64,000 bases of DNA, from NCBI GenBank assembly GCA_014529385.2, contig CM043959.1, forward strand, positions 64,247,753 through 64,311,752, read 5' to 3'. How positions within the stretch are numbered: position 1 is the stretch's first letter; each line of letters begins with the position of its first letter. The notes beneath the pieces are model-generated. The model made no database searches. It was not told the DNA's origin and worked only from the letters and a program-made list of their open reading frames with translations. Below are positions 49,289 through 58,880 of the stretch, in pieces. The stretch comes from Adiantum capillus-veneris (taxonomy: Eukaryota; Streptophyta; Polypodiopsida; Polypodiales; Pteridaceae). A program made the translations under genes and the position numbers.

Positions 49289-49694
49289 CTAGTATTGTTG
49301 TTTTCCATGGACGGAAATGTATGCCATCCACACTTCTACCCAAGCCTCCATATGTCGTTCGAAGGATGCATGCTCCTGTGGGGTGCAAAAACCATGTTCC
49401 CCCAAAATCATACTTGCATTGTTGGCTAGTGCTGCAACTTGATCAATATCCCCTTCAGTTGGATGTGCATTGAAATCAAGGTTGTGCATGGCATTGAGTA
49501 TAGAGCTTGTGGCCTCATCGACTGCACGGAGAGAGTCTACGTAGTTGTATGCACTCTGTGTTGTGCATACTGCATTCATAGCATATACACTATTGAGAAT
49601 ATAAGTGGCATGCACAATTGATGGGGTCAACACGGGGAAAGGGTTGACCATGCTGATTGCTTTGTTCGCAATTTCCCCTAGGCATGGTAAATAT
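49289..49694 (-). CDS. Candidate host gene exon, unknown protein
   Basis: A minus-strand frame, open from about 49680 to the TAG at 49289-49291, in DNA that resembles none of the retroelements here. From the Met at 49651 it gives 120 residues, mostly helical and acidic, with Ala/Asn/His-rich stretches (LRAVDEATSSILNAMHNLDF, DIDQVAALANNASMILGEHG). Just upstream the minus strand reads ...TTTACCATGCCTAG before GGGAAATTGC, a possible 3' splice site, so 49289 to about 49682 could be a last exon. An AATAAA follows 30 bases downstream. I do not recognise a family. It could equally be a chance frame. Confidence 0.3.
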
Positions 49695-49770
49695 GTGAAT
49701 GAGAGAAAACTGGAGGAATAACTTTAGAAAATAGATACTCAGTGGAGAGACTTGCACATGAATGAATGAA

Positions 49771-50240
49771 TGAAACATTGTGTTCTTCTGGCTATTTATT
49801 AAAAAACCCAAGCGTCTTTACTTAAAGGGTCATTCACACCATGTCCATCGCAATATTTTCAATTAAAATATAACGAATACAAAAAAAACACTAAAAGATT
49901 AACCACCATCGATTGACTTGCCTTCAAAAATTAAACATAGTTACAGAAATAAAAATCAACTTACAGCAAACACATATCAGATGTAGCAAAAATTAAAACA
50001 TAGTATGAAACATTGTGTTCTTCTGGCTATTTATTAAAAAACCCAAGCGTCTTTACTTAAAGGGTCATTCACACCATGTCCTTCGCAATATTTTCAATTA
50101 AAATATTACGAATACAAAAAGAACACTAAAAGATTAACCATCATCGATTGACTTGCCTTCAAAAATTAAACATAGTTACAGAAATAAAAATCAACTTAGA
50201 GCAAACACATATCAGATGTAGCAAAAATTAAAACATAGTA
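49771..50240. repeat. Tandem duplication, 235 bp, two copies
   Basis: Units 49771-50005 and 50006-50240, starting TGAAACATTGTGTTCTTCTGG, differ at only about five positions, so the duplication is recent. AT-rich, non-coding. Confidence 0.95.
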
Positions 50241-50999
50241 TGACCAACCAGTAAGTTTAGATGTGGCATTACATAGAAATAAGTTAATATGGAGTAATCA
50301 ATACAAGTCAGGAATTAGGTTCTCGATGGCCGCAAATCATGTGGGGGTGGTACTACTGGGACGTTGGAGAGGGGGAATGAGGGAACACACCTGGCACAAA
50401 CACAAGGGCCTCTCTATAGTTCAAGGTATCCACAACACCCCTATCCTCTCGGAAAACACCTTTGAAAACACACTTTACACTAGCAGACCGCCGCCTGCTC
50501 AATCTCAACTACTCACCACTCCACAAATAAGCACACCAACTGCCACGATCTGTCTCCACCCTTACACACGCACACAGCCGCTCAATCTCACTCTCTCACA
50601 CAAAACACCGTCGGTCCGGAGGGGCACACACATCCGCACTGTCGGCACCGAGGGGAAACATGAAAACGGAAGAAAGAGAAGGGGGGAAGGGAAACAGCAA
50701 CAACAAGATAGGGCAATTTCAAAAGGCATGTACACCGGCTTGCACTATCATCACTATGGCCATTTTCAAGAAAAAAGTTACAAAGGGATTAGCTTGTCAG
50801 AGAGCTCCACTTTGCAGGCTTCAAACGGCACCCAAAAAGCCCCTAATTTGACTAAAATTTGACTTTTATAAGGGGGGCTTTCAACTTTGGAAACTATACT
50901 TCAACTGGTCCATCTGGCACCCTGATTTGGTATCTCTTGGAAGGGATAGCCGCTTTACTTCTCTTTGCTTTCTCTTGCTCTCCTTACACTTGGGGGGGG

Positions 51000-51029
51000 G
51001 GGGGCATTAGCGATGTCGCTATTGCCCCC
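51000..51029. repeat. Near-perfect hairpin in the B2 LTR (first copy)
   Basis: GGGGGCATTAGCGA, a two-base loop, then TCGCTATTGCCCCC: 13 of 14 positions pair. A second copy is at 51485-51519. Confidence 0.85.
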
Positions 51030-51484
51030 TAGGATTTTTTATTTTTTATTTCTTTTTTAATTTTTTTACCCCTTTTGGGGGGGCTATCTTATACTGCTCC
51101 TTTAACTTTCACTTGGACTATCTTTTTCCGGCTTCCACCAGTCCACCTACCCTCTCTTTGGTCCTACCATGCCTGGCCTTAGAAAGGCTTGCTTGACTTT
51201 GCACCTGGCGTCCCTTTAGGCATGCTTGCCTTTGCCTTTGCTTTGTCAGTCTTTGCTTGCCTGGCCTTGAAATGGGCCCGTCATTTGTACTTGCCCCGGC
51301 TCGATCGGCCTTGGAACAGCCCAGTTGTCTTTGCACTTGGTCCATATGGCGGCCTCTTCGGGTCCCCTCTCTCTCTCTCTCTCTCTCTCTCTAGTGGGAT
51401 TGCCCCCTTGGCAATTGTCCTCCCGGTCACTCTGGCTCTTTCTTCACCCCTGCAGGAAGGCCTTCTACTCTCATGTCTCAAGGA

Positions 51485-51519
51485 GGGGGGCATTAGCGAG
51501 GTCGCTATTGCCTCCCCCC
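51485..51519. repeat. Near-perfect hairpin in the B2 LTR (second copy)
   Basis: GGGGGGCATTAGCGA, loop GG, TCGCTATTGCCTCCCCCC. Same core as 51000-51029 with a compensating longer G/C arm. Confidence 0.85.
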
Positions 51520-52250
51520 CTTAGCCCTCCAAAATGGGGCCTCTAATTGGCCGGTCGTGGGAACGAGCCCTCTTGGGCGCCTGCCATGACACCTAAATGC
51601 ACCCCCAGTGAGCCGCCCACCGCCTCTGGCTACTCCCTCCTCACCCGGGTGCGCACCACCAGCGCTGACCCTTCAAGCTAAAACCGGTGCGCATCGCCCG
51701 ACAGGGTCGCCTACTCAGCGCCCGACAGTGATACGCTATCACCCACGGGGCTCCAAGCTCCCCACACTCCACCTTATAACTCCAAGAGGCCAAATGGCCT
51801 GGCCTATATACTCCATGAACCCTGCTTTTTCCTGCGCATATGGGATTTACCCAATGCTACGTGGCAGCTTTCGGTCCAAAGTCCCCCATTCTTCTATTAA
51901 AATGCACAAAAACTTCTTAAAAAACCTCGTTTCTTGCTCCTGTTTGATCAGCTGTCATCCAATGCTCAAGGGTCCCCTGGTCACCGGGTGAAGATCCACC
52001 AAAATCCCGTATTCCAGACTTCAAGCGTACATAACGGCTCTGTAAACCGACTTCGTCATGACCTTGAACGGAGCCCCCCAAACTGGAAAAAAACATATGG
52101 CCCTCCACGTTCACCACAAACCGCCAACTTTGATCGTTCATTTCTCCGCGCTCTAACCTCAGATTCACATGTCGTCGACTCCTACTAGCTCCACATAGTG
52201 CACACCATCCACGAGACACCTGGCGAGCTCCAGAAAACACCAGATGGCGC

Positions 52251-53194
52251 TGTCATGAGTTTTTTGGAGCAAGAGATTGCGCATATGTACATATACATGC
52301 ATGGTGCATCAAATGAAGAATTGCCCATTTTCCAGAGCCAGGTGGTTACGTGGGGCCCACATGTGTACACGTAGGACAGCATGTACATAGTGCATCGATT
52401 TTCACCGATACTAGTATCAGTGTGTTTTTTCTACAATAAAGTGAAGTTGGTAGCGTGTAAAACTTCTCAAGGAAGCTATCCGCGGGCCGACGACGTGAGG
52501 TCAGCAGGTGCGTCAGATGGCATCTAGTGGCGTCAGGAGGGCGAACAAGGTCAATATTTGCACGCGGATGAGGACCGACACAATGTGGGTGTTTTCTGGT
52601 GAGAGTTATGCAGAAAGGTCATCATTAGGACCACTTTTTGGGGCCACTTCACGTGGTGGTGAGATGCATTATTGGAAAAAAGCTGAGTGCCAGGTGTGCG
52701 AATGATGCAAAAAGGTGACAACTATGCACTGCGAGGTCAGTTTTTGGCCTGTTCGGGGTCCGTTTGAGGTCATCTAAAAGGCCAAGGGTGCCCAACTAAT
52801 AAAGCTAAGTGTGAGAACTGAAAAAACAGAGAGAAGACCAGAAAAAACATGGAGAAGAGAGGAGGAACAGCCGCAGGTGTGTTTTTGCTCATTTTGGAGC
52901 CTGTTTTGGCTGTAAACTGCTCATCCGAGGTCGGATTTGAGCACTTTGACATTGTAAACTAGGGTTTTGGGCCGTTCCGGACGCGATGGCACTGTCCATT
53001 TTGCCAAATTCCTCACTCTTTTTCTGCTGTTTTTCTGTGTAAGTTTCTCCTATGAGCGAAGTTTCTGCTCTAGTTTGTGATTGTATCTGGCTTATTTTAC
53101 CCATATTGTGTGCGCTATTTGCCCCATTGTGTTGGCCCAAGCTCAATTGTATCTAAAGATTAGAAATTCACCTCTTTTGAGCTGAGTTTTTTGG

Positions 53195-53241
<47 letters not shown>

Positions 53242-53416
53242 TGTGTGGAGTGGGCAAGTGGATAGTCTCTCTCCTCTCACTCCAGAGGTGTGTTCCCTGT
53301 CTCGGCCAGGTGTGTTGTATAAGCCGAGTGGTGCCCCATAGTGTGTGTGTGTATCTTCCCAAGAGTGTGTGTCGGGTCGTTATAGAGGCGCTGTGTGTGT
53401 TTTCATCCCGCTCACA
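52251..53416 (+). repeat. Element C 5' LTR (about 1.17 kb)
   Basis: The right half (52829-53416) repeats at 57019-57587 with about 5 percent difference. It holds a GT tract of 44 bp at 53197-53240, against about 25 bp at 57386-57410. The start is set by the break in B2 LTR homology. Confidence 0.85.
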
Positions 53417-53422
53417 TTCTTT

Positions 53423-53440
53423 TGGTGCCCCCACTGAGGA
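53423..53440 (+). other. Element C primer binding site
   Basis: TGGTGCCCCCACTGAGGA, six bases after the LTR end. Families B1/B2 have TGGTGCCCCCACGGAGGA or close variants on the minus strand at the same place, so the two families share a primer tRNA, which I do not identify. Confidence 0.65.
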
Positions 53441-53454
53441 TCTTCTTCGAGTAC

Positions 53455-53540
53455 CTTCTGCTTCGAGCTTCGAGCTTTGAGCTTCGGGATTACAGGTTGC
53501 AGGTTGCAGATTACAGGTTACAGGTTACAGGTTACAGGGA
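53455..53540 (+). repeat. Two heptamer arrays in the element C leader
   Basis: CTTCGAG-type heptamers (53459-53487, about four) are followed by ACAGGTT-type heptamers (53492-53540, about seven: ACAGGTT, GCAGGTT, GCAGATT and so on), then ACAGGT hexamers. Confidence 0.85.
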
Positions 53541-54473
53541 TAGGTACAGGTACAGGTGATTCACATAGGTACAGGTAGCTGGAGTACAGTGATATACTAG
53601 CAGTGATGTCACTTATAGTTGTTGTGGGAATGCATCACTTGGCGCCTATTTGAGCGCATTGTCTGCTGGATTGTACGTTACTTGTGGAAACTGCCATTGT
53701 ACGCCTTTGTGGAGCCATATATGGTTTTATTTGGCAGTCCCAGCCATTTCTGAGACTTGGTTTGGAAGATAGTCATTTTTGAGACTTGACTATACGCGAT
53801 TTGCATTAGCTTTTGTGTGAGGGTCGATAGCGTGAGGTTTTTATTGAGCTGGGGGATTCTCAAATGTGGAGATCCTTTCGGTGATACAGGTAGCTGGAGC
53901 ACCCTTTTTGTGACCTCGCCATAGGCTATGTACTAGTGAGTCCTAATTGATGCTCGGGTTCTATTGTTGGCAGTTTATGCAAACATAGACAGCCTATATT
54001 TTGGGTTCCTACTGCTCTACTTCTGGGGAAACTTTGTCGAAATTTTCCCAAGTTATGATGGCTGGTTTTTTGGTATTTTGAGCCATTTATGCTGTTATGC
54101 TACTGAAATTTGGGAAAAAATCAGAGGATAAGTCAGGTGTGCCTTCTTGGGAGCTTCATGGTTGGCTTTAATGGATGATCAAAATGGCCCTCACTTCACT
54201 CCTTTTCATTTAACTCAAAGAATTCAGATTAATGTTCATGTGTCCAGGAAGATCTTTTTCCAGCAGCGCATAGTCTTTATGTTTGGGCCAAGAAGATTGA
54301 GAGAGATTCAAGAATGTCCTTTGCCTGTTGTCATTCCGATGATCAACTATGAAAACTCATTTGATGTGCATGTGTTTGTCCTTATCTAAAGTTGAGCTCC
54401 ATTGACGTTTCTTGGGATTGGGTAGTGAAAAGTTTTGGGTTCTTGCACGTGTGTTTGAAGGGGTTCTCTAGCC
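53541..54473 (+). other. Element C leader
   Basis: About 0.9 kb between the primer site and gag. The largest plus-strand frame (54147-54389, 80 residues) has no recognised motif. Confidence 0.5.
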
Positions 54474-57020
54474 ATGGCTTTCTCTTATCCGGAGTTTCAT
54501 GGAAGAAGTGATGAAGATGTGGAGGACTTTCTGGAAAAGATGGAGGTTGCCTGCATTAGCAACCAGATTCATGACCCTACGCAAATGTTACGCCTTCTCC
54601 AAATTTGTTTGAAGAGTGATGCACGAGTTTGTTCTAAAGCATTTGAAGAGGAGTTGCGTGTGGCTGATCCACCTATAAGATTGAGTTGGGACAATCTAAG
54701 GCATGGATTGGAAGTGGAGTTTGTGAAGATAGAAGACCCTAACAAAGTGTGGCAAGAAGTACAAGGTTTGGTGCAAAAGGAAGGTGAGCCAGTAGATGCG
54801 TACATACGTAAGTTTTCATTGGCATGGGAGCGAATGTGCAAGGCTTTAGCACCACAGGTACCCCCGCCTGACATGATGAAGAAGGACAGGTTCTTGGCTG
54901 GTCTTTGGGAGAATATACGTTGGAGAGTGGAGCTAAAGAATCCTAGGACATATGAGGATGCACTAGACGTAGCAAGGAACAAAGAGTGGAAGCTGAGGAA
55001 AATGAGTCAGTTAGGGGTGGAGTCTTTGCCAATGAGGTCTGAATTTCAGCCTATAGAGTCTTTACAAGGGCGCATGTCAGGGGTTCATCATGAACCAGTA
55101 GTTCCTGTTACTACTCAGGTTATGCCAGCAGTGGTCACTACAGCAGTGCAAGATGATGGGCTAAGGCAAGACATGAGGCAAATGGTAGATTTGATGAAGA
55201 ATCTCAGCCTAAAGATGCTAGGTCAAGTGGAAAATAATCGAGGTCGAGGGAGGTTTGCAAATCAGCAAGGAGGTGAAGAAAGGCCTAGGAATGGTGTTGG
55301 ACAAAGCAATGTTAGGTTTTGGAGGCAGACGCCCACATGTTATAATTGTGGAGAGTTGGGTCACATCAGCCCGCAATGTGATAAGCCACCAAGGATGGGG
55401 GGAGACATGTATCCATTGCCAAGACAGGTGCTAACTAGGTCAAATGATTATGGCATCGAAATTAAGGGAGACGAAGGAACCAGTGGACTGACCCAGGAGG
55501 AAAAGGGAAAGACAAAAGTGCTAAGTGTAGTCACCTTGGAGAAGGCATCAAAGCTAGAGGATACATTAGTGATGCCTATTGGGAAGAGGACCACAGAGGA
55601 TAAGGAAGGAAGAAGTGCCCCAGGTCCTAGTAAGAAGAAAGGAAAGAGCCATGAAGGTGAGGATGTCAAGGCCAAGAGGAAAAGGAGAGCTCGTCGAAAG
55701 TTTCATGTTTCAGATTTTCCACTAGGGGATGGGCAATTAAGCTATGACTTGAAGGAGGATCTGACGAGCAGGAAGGCAGATGTTACTTTTGGGCAGCTTA
55801 TAGAGATGGTGCCTAAGCTAAAGCGACAGTGGAAGAGGATGGTTAACCCAATGGAGAAAGAGCTAGAGAGAGGTTCAGTAAAGGTGTTGGCAATGGACGA
55901 GCTACCAGACATTTGTCCAATAGTAGATGTGTGGCATAAAAGGAAAAATTTGGGACAAGGTTATGTGGATGGCGGAGCCCAAATATGCGTCATAACACAC
56001 TCATGCGTTGAGAAGATGGGTCTCACAGTGGTTGGGGTGTCAGGGTTTCGAATCAGATTGGCAAACCATCAAAAAGTAAAATGCTTGGGTGTTGTAAAGA
56101 GCTTAGAAGTGGAGGCATATGATGCAAAGGCAGTGGTTGATTTTCATGTGATGCCAGCAGGGTTGGGAGCATATCCTATTATACTGGGCAGACCATGGTT
56201 ACGTGTAGTGGGAGCTGTTCAAGATTGGCGACATGGTACGATTAGCCTCTATGGAAAGACAGGTACCAAGAAGCTTTATAATATGGACACAAGGAAACGA
56301 TTAGAGGAGCTTTATGAAGATGAGGATGAGTCTAGTGATGAAGACTCTTCCACGGTGACAGGTGAGGACAGTGATAGCACTACCAGCAGTGATGAGGATG
56401 CTGATGTTGCATTTCTTTTGATGGACAAAGAAATCCAGGAGATTGGTTTAGTTGCATTTGCGAATGAGGTTGAAGATGAAAGTGAAGGGCCTTATGAAGT
56501 GATTGAAGGGCTGATGCAAACCAAGGTTGAGTTGTCAAAGAAGCAGGAATTAATGACGCAAATGATTAGTGGAGACCTCTCAGCTATGGAAAAGGATATA
56601 TTTTTGCATATGCTGGCTAGTTTTCCTGATTTGTTCATTACTTCATATGAAGAGATCAGAGGGTTCAAGGGCGAAGAGATGCATATAGAGCTGAAAGAAG
56701 GTGCTAAGCCAGTGCGGCAAAGGCTAAGAAGGATGGGTCAAGAGCAAATGGAAGCCTTGCGGGAAGAGGTGGACAAGTTATTGAAGGCAGGGTTCATAGT
56801 CCCTGTGGAGACCACAGAATGGGTGAGTCCAGTAGTAGTCAGTCCAAAGAAGGATGGGAAGTGGAGAATTTGTGTAGATTTTAAACCCTTAAACGCAGCC
56901 ACTAAGAAGAACCCATATCCTCTTCCATTCATCGATCAGATCTTGGATTCAGTGGCAGGTTATGAGAGGTACAGTGTGTGTGATGGTTTTTCAGGCTATT
57001 TTCAATTGAAGAAAAACTGA
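54474..57020 (+). CDS. Element C Gag-Pro-RT polyprotein, C-terminally truncated
   Basis: 848 codons with no stop. Start ATG in good context (GCCATGG). Residues about 1-190: Gag capsid (FLEKMEVACISNQI, LSWDNLRHGLEVEF, VDAYIRKFSLAWERM, DRFLAGLWENIRWRV). Residues about 288-301: knuckle CYNCGELGHISPQC. About 380-420: a basic, nuclear-signal-like KKKGKSHEGED...KRKRRARRK. About 498-600: retropepsin with active site VDGGAQICVI in place of the usual DTGA/DSGA and LGRPWLRVVGAV. An acidic linker (DEDESSDEDSS) follows. From about 750: RT entry (QRLRRMGQEQMEAL, WVSPVVVSPKKDGKW, CVDFKPLNAATKKNPYPL) to motif A YSVCDGFSGYF, after which the frame runs into LTR sequence and stops. It lacks YxDD, RNase H and integrase. 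Such a product could still make Gag particles. Confidence 0.92.
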   Translation: MAFSYPEFHGRSDEDVEDFLEKMEVACISNQIHDPTQMLRLLQICLKSDARVCSKAFEEELRVADPPIRLSWDNLRHGLEVEFVKIEDPNKVWQEVQGLVQKEGEPVDAYIRKFSLAWERMCKALAPQVPPPDMMKKDRFLAGLWENIRWRVELKNPRTYEDALDVARNKEWKLRKMSQLGVESLPMRSEFQPIESLQGRMSGVHHEPVVPVTTQVMPAVVTTAVQDDGLRQDMRQMVDLMKNLSLKMLGQVENNRGRGRFANQQGGEERPRNGVGQSNVRFWRQTPTCYNCGELGHISPQCDKPPRMGGDMYPLPRQVLTRSNDYGIEIKGDEGTSGLTQEEKGKTKVLSVVTLEKASKLEDTLVMPIGKRTTEDKEGRSAPGPSKKKGKSHEGEDVKAKRKRRARRKFHVSDFPLGDGQLSYDLKEDLTSRKADVTFGQLIEMVPKLKRQWKRMVNPMEKELERGSVKVLAMDELPDICPIVDVWHKRKNLGQGYVDGGAQICVITHSCVEKMGLTVVGVSGFRIRLANHQKVKCLGVVKSLEVEAYDAKAVVDFHVMPAGLGAYPIILGRPWLRVVGAVQDWRHGTISLYGKTGTKKLYNMDTRKRLEELYEDEDESSDEDSSTVTGEDSDSTTSSDEDADVAFLLMDKEIQEIGLVAFANEVEDESEGPYEVIEGLMQTKVELSKKQELMTQMISGDLSAMEKDIFLHMLASFPDLFITSYEEIRGFKGEEMHIELKEGAKPVRQRLRRMGQEQMEALREEVDKLLKAGFIVPVETTEWVSPVVVSPKKDGKWRICVDFKPLNAATKKNPYPLPFIDQILDSVAGYERYSVCDGFSGYFQLKKN

Positions 57021-57587
57021 GAGAAGACCAGAAAAAATGTGGAGAAGAGAGGAGGAACAGCCGCAGGTGTGTTTTTGCTCATTTTGGAGCCTGTTTTGGC
57101 CGTAAACTGCTCATCCGAGGTCGGATTTGAGCACTTTCACATTGTAGACTGGGGTTTTCGGCCGTTCTAGACGCGATGGTGCTGTCCATTTTGCCAAATT
57201 TCTCACTCTTTTCCTGCTGTTTTTCTGTGTAAGTTTCTCCTATGAGCGAAGTTTCTACTCTAGTTTGTGATTGTATCTGGCTTATTTTACCCATATTGTG
57301 TGAGCTATTTGCCCCATTGGTGTTGGCCCAAGCTCAATTGTATCTAAACATCAGAAATTCTCCTCTTTTGAGCTGCGTTTTTTGGGTGTGTGTGTGTGTG
57401 TGTGTGTGTGTCTGTGTGGAGTGGGCAAGTTGATAGTCTCTCTCCTCTCACTCCAGAGGTGTGTTCCCTGTCTCGGCCAGGTGTGTTGTCTAAGCCGAGT
57501 GGTGCCCCATAGTGTGTGTGTGTATCTTCCCAAGAGTGTGTGTCGGGTTGTTATAGAGGCGCTGTGTGTGTTTTCATCCCGCTCACA
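57019..57587 (+). repeat. Element C 3' LTR remnant
   Basis: Corresponds to 52829-53416; the first half is missing. At the junction both partners read GAGAGAAGACCAG, so a short shared sequence may have guided the deletion. Confidence 0.9.
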
Positions 57588-57937
57588 GCGCATCCCCCAG
57601 TACGATCGACTTGGCCCATAATTGGCCCCTGGAAAAATTTCTGATGGCCATAACTTGCTATCCAGATCTCCGGTTGGCAATTTGAGAAGATAGGCACACT
57701 CCATAACTCAGGCTCTACACATGCGTCCACTAACACCTTCCTGGGCCACCTGTCCCTAGTTGTCCTATCTGTCGGGGATCTTCTAAACCTTCTAACTTTG
57801 AACTGCAATATCTTGAGCACCGGGGCTCTGTTTGACAAGCCGTCTGGACCGGCTTCTACAGCACAGTGAGCACTACGAAGCTATGTACAAAAGATTCATC
57901 TCCTTTCTCTCGCACAACGCATGCTTTAGGTAGGTTT
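57588..57937 (-). repeat. B2 3' LTR, inner part, with adjacent polypurine tract
   Basis: Matches 21050-21330 of the lone B LTR (CCATAACTTGCTATCCAGA; GGGCCACCTGTCCC). On the minus strand a purine run (CAAGGGGGG, about 57938-57948) precedes TGGGAAACC, the inferred LTR start. This boundary is less certain because the lone LTR differs there. Confidence 0.65.
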
Positions 57938-58880
57938 CCCACCCCCCTTGACTACAATTTGATACACCTCAGGCACTAAATCCCTCTCAAAACATAATTT
58001 GAGCCACACACCATTCACCCTATTCCTAAGAAGATTGCCATTTGCTCTTACTAGCCGATAGGTTCCATTCGGAAAGGTATTTTGCACTTTATACGGACTT
58101 GTACACTTCTTCTTTAGGAATGTGAAATCCAGGTAGCTTTTGTACTTCATGACCAGGTCTCCTTCTTCTATCTTCTTGTCTGGCAGGTTCTGATTGAACT
58201 TGGCAACCCGCTTCTCTCTCTGCTTCACATAGTAGTCTATTGTTGCCTCTCTGTCCATCTACAAAGCTTCCAAACTGGCTATCCGATCCTGTAGAACTCC
58301 CTGCTGAGTGGCATTGACACACCACATACCCTTCAAAGCACCTAATTGTGCATGCACCGGCAACACAGCTTCCTTACCATATACTAGCTCGAATGGAGTA
58401 AAATTTGTAGCTACTTTATAGGATGTTCTATACACCCACAGATAGTTCTCTAGATTTGTTTCCCACTCAGCTTCCTGCTTGTACACGTACTTCGTTAACA
58501 TTTTGACGATTTTCCCATTAGCACTTTCGACTAGACCATGTCATTGGGGGTGATAGGACGAGGAAAACCCATGCTGAATCTTTAGCTTTTCCACTAATGC
58601 ATTCATGAGCTTGCTTCTAAACCCCTGACCCCTATCAGAAACTAACACCCATGGAACACCAAAATGGCAACAGATGTTGTCAAACACAAACTGAGCCACC
58701 ACATTAGCATTTACTTCCTTCACAGCTTTGGCTTCGACCCACCTTGTAAGGTAGTCAATGGCTACCACCACGTACTTCTTACCGCTTGTAGACTTTGAGA
58801 GAGGACCTATGGCATCCAGACCCTACTTCTCAAAAGCACTTTGTGCGATGATGGCACCTTGTGACTCTACTATCATTCGT
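57926..58880 (-). pseudogene. B2 integrase
   Basis: Core at 58541-58790: VVAIDYLTRWVEAKAV (first Asp), FGVPWVLVSDRGQGF (second Asp), SSSYHPQ followed by a stop and GLVESANGKIVKMLTK (Glu). C-terminal parts at 58259-58501 (NFTPFELVYGKEAVLPV) and 57926-58258 (KKIEEGDLVMKYKSY, FPNGTYRLVRANG) are separated by a TAG near 58259. The residues of the catalytic triad are all present. A zinc-binding domain with HEESGHQGKEQVL and CKTYHDCQTIG lies just upstream at 58880-59040. Confidence 0.88.

Larger units (their letters stand above)
50365..52250 (-). repeat. B2 3' LTR, outer part
   Basis: Begins TGGAGAGGGGGAATGAGGG and follows the 63110-63366 copy closely (CTCTCTATAGTTCAAGGTATCC; CTAGCAGACCGCCGCCTGCTC; CCCTTACACACGCACACA). 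It continues to CCAGATGGCGC at 52250, where element C begins, and resumes at 57588. Short frames within (50263-50862, 51189-51524, 51608-51991) are not conserved as protein. Confidence 0.78.
52251..57587 (+). mobile_element. Gypsy element C, deleted in pol, inside the B2 LTR
   Basis: 5' LTR 52251-53416 (TGTCATGAG...CTCACA), primer site, leader, one 848-codon gag-protease-RT frame, then directly a partial 3' LTR (57019-57587). GCGC stands on both sides (52247-52250, 57588-57591), a likely target duplication. B2 LTR homology continues across the insertion. Everything between RT motif A and the middle of the 3' LTR is gone. Confidence 0.9.

Noticed and set aside
48362-50240. CRISPR-like array
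   Set aside because: The repeats are CT tracts and large tandem duplications; there are no short palindromic repeats with unique spacers and the DNA is eukaryotic.
50263-51991. Plus-strand frames of 110-200 residues in the B2 LTR
   Set aside because: The same LTR segments in B1 and the lone copy do not keep these frames.
53492-53540. ACAGGTT heptamers as a telomere repeat
   Set aside because: The plant telomere unit is TTTAGGG; this unit differs, has only about seven copies and lies in a retroelement leader.
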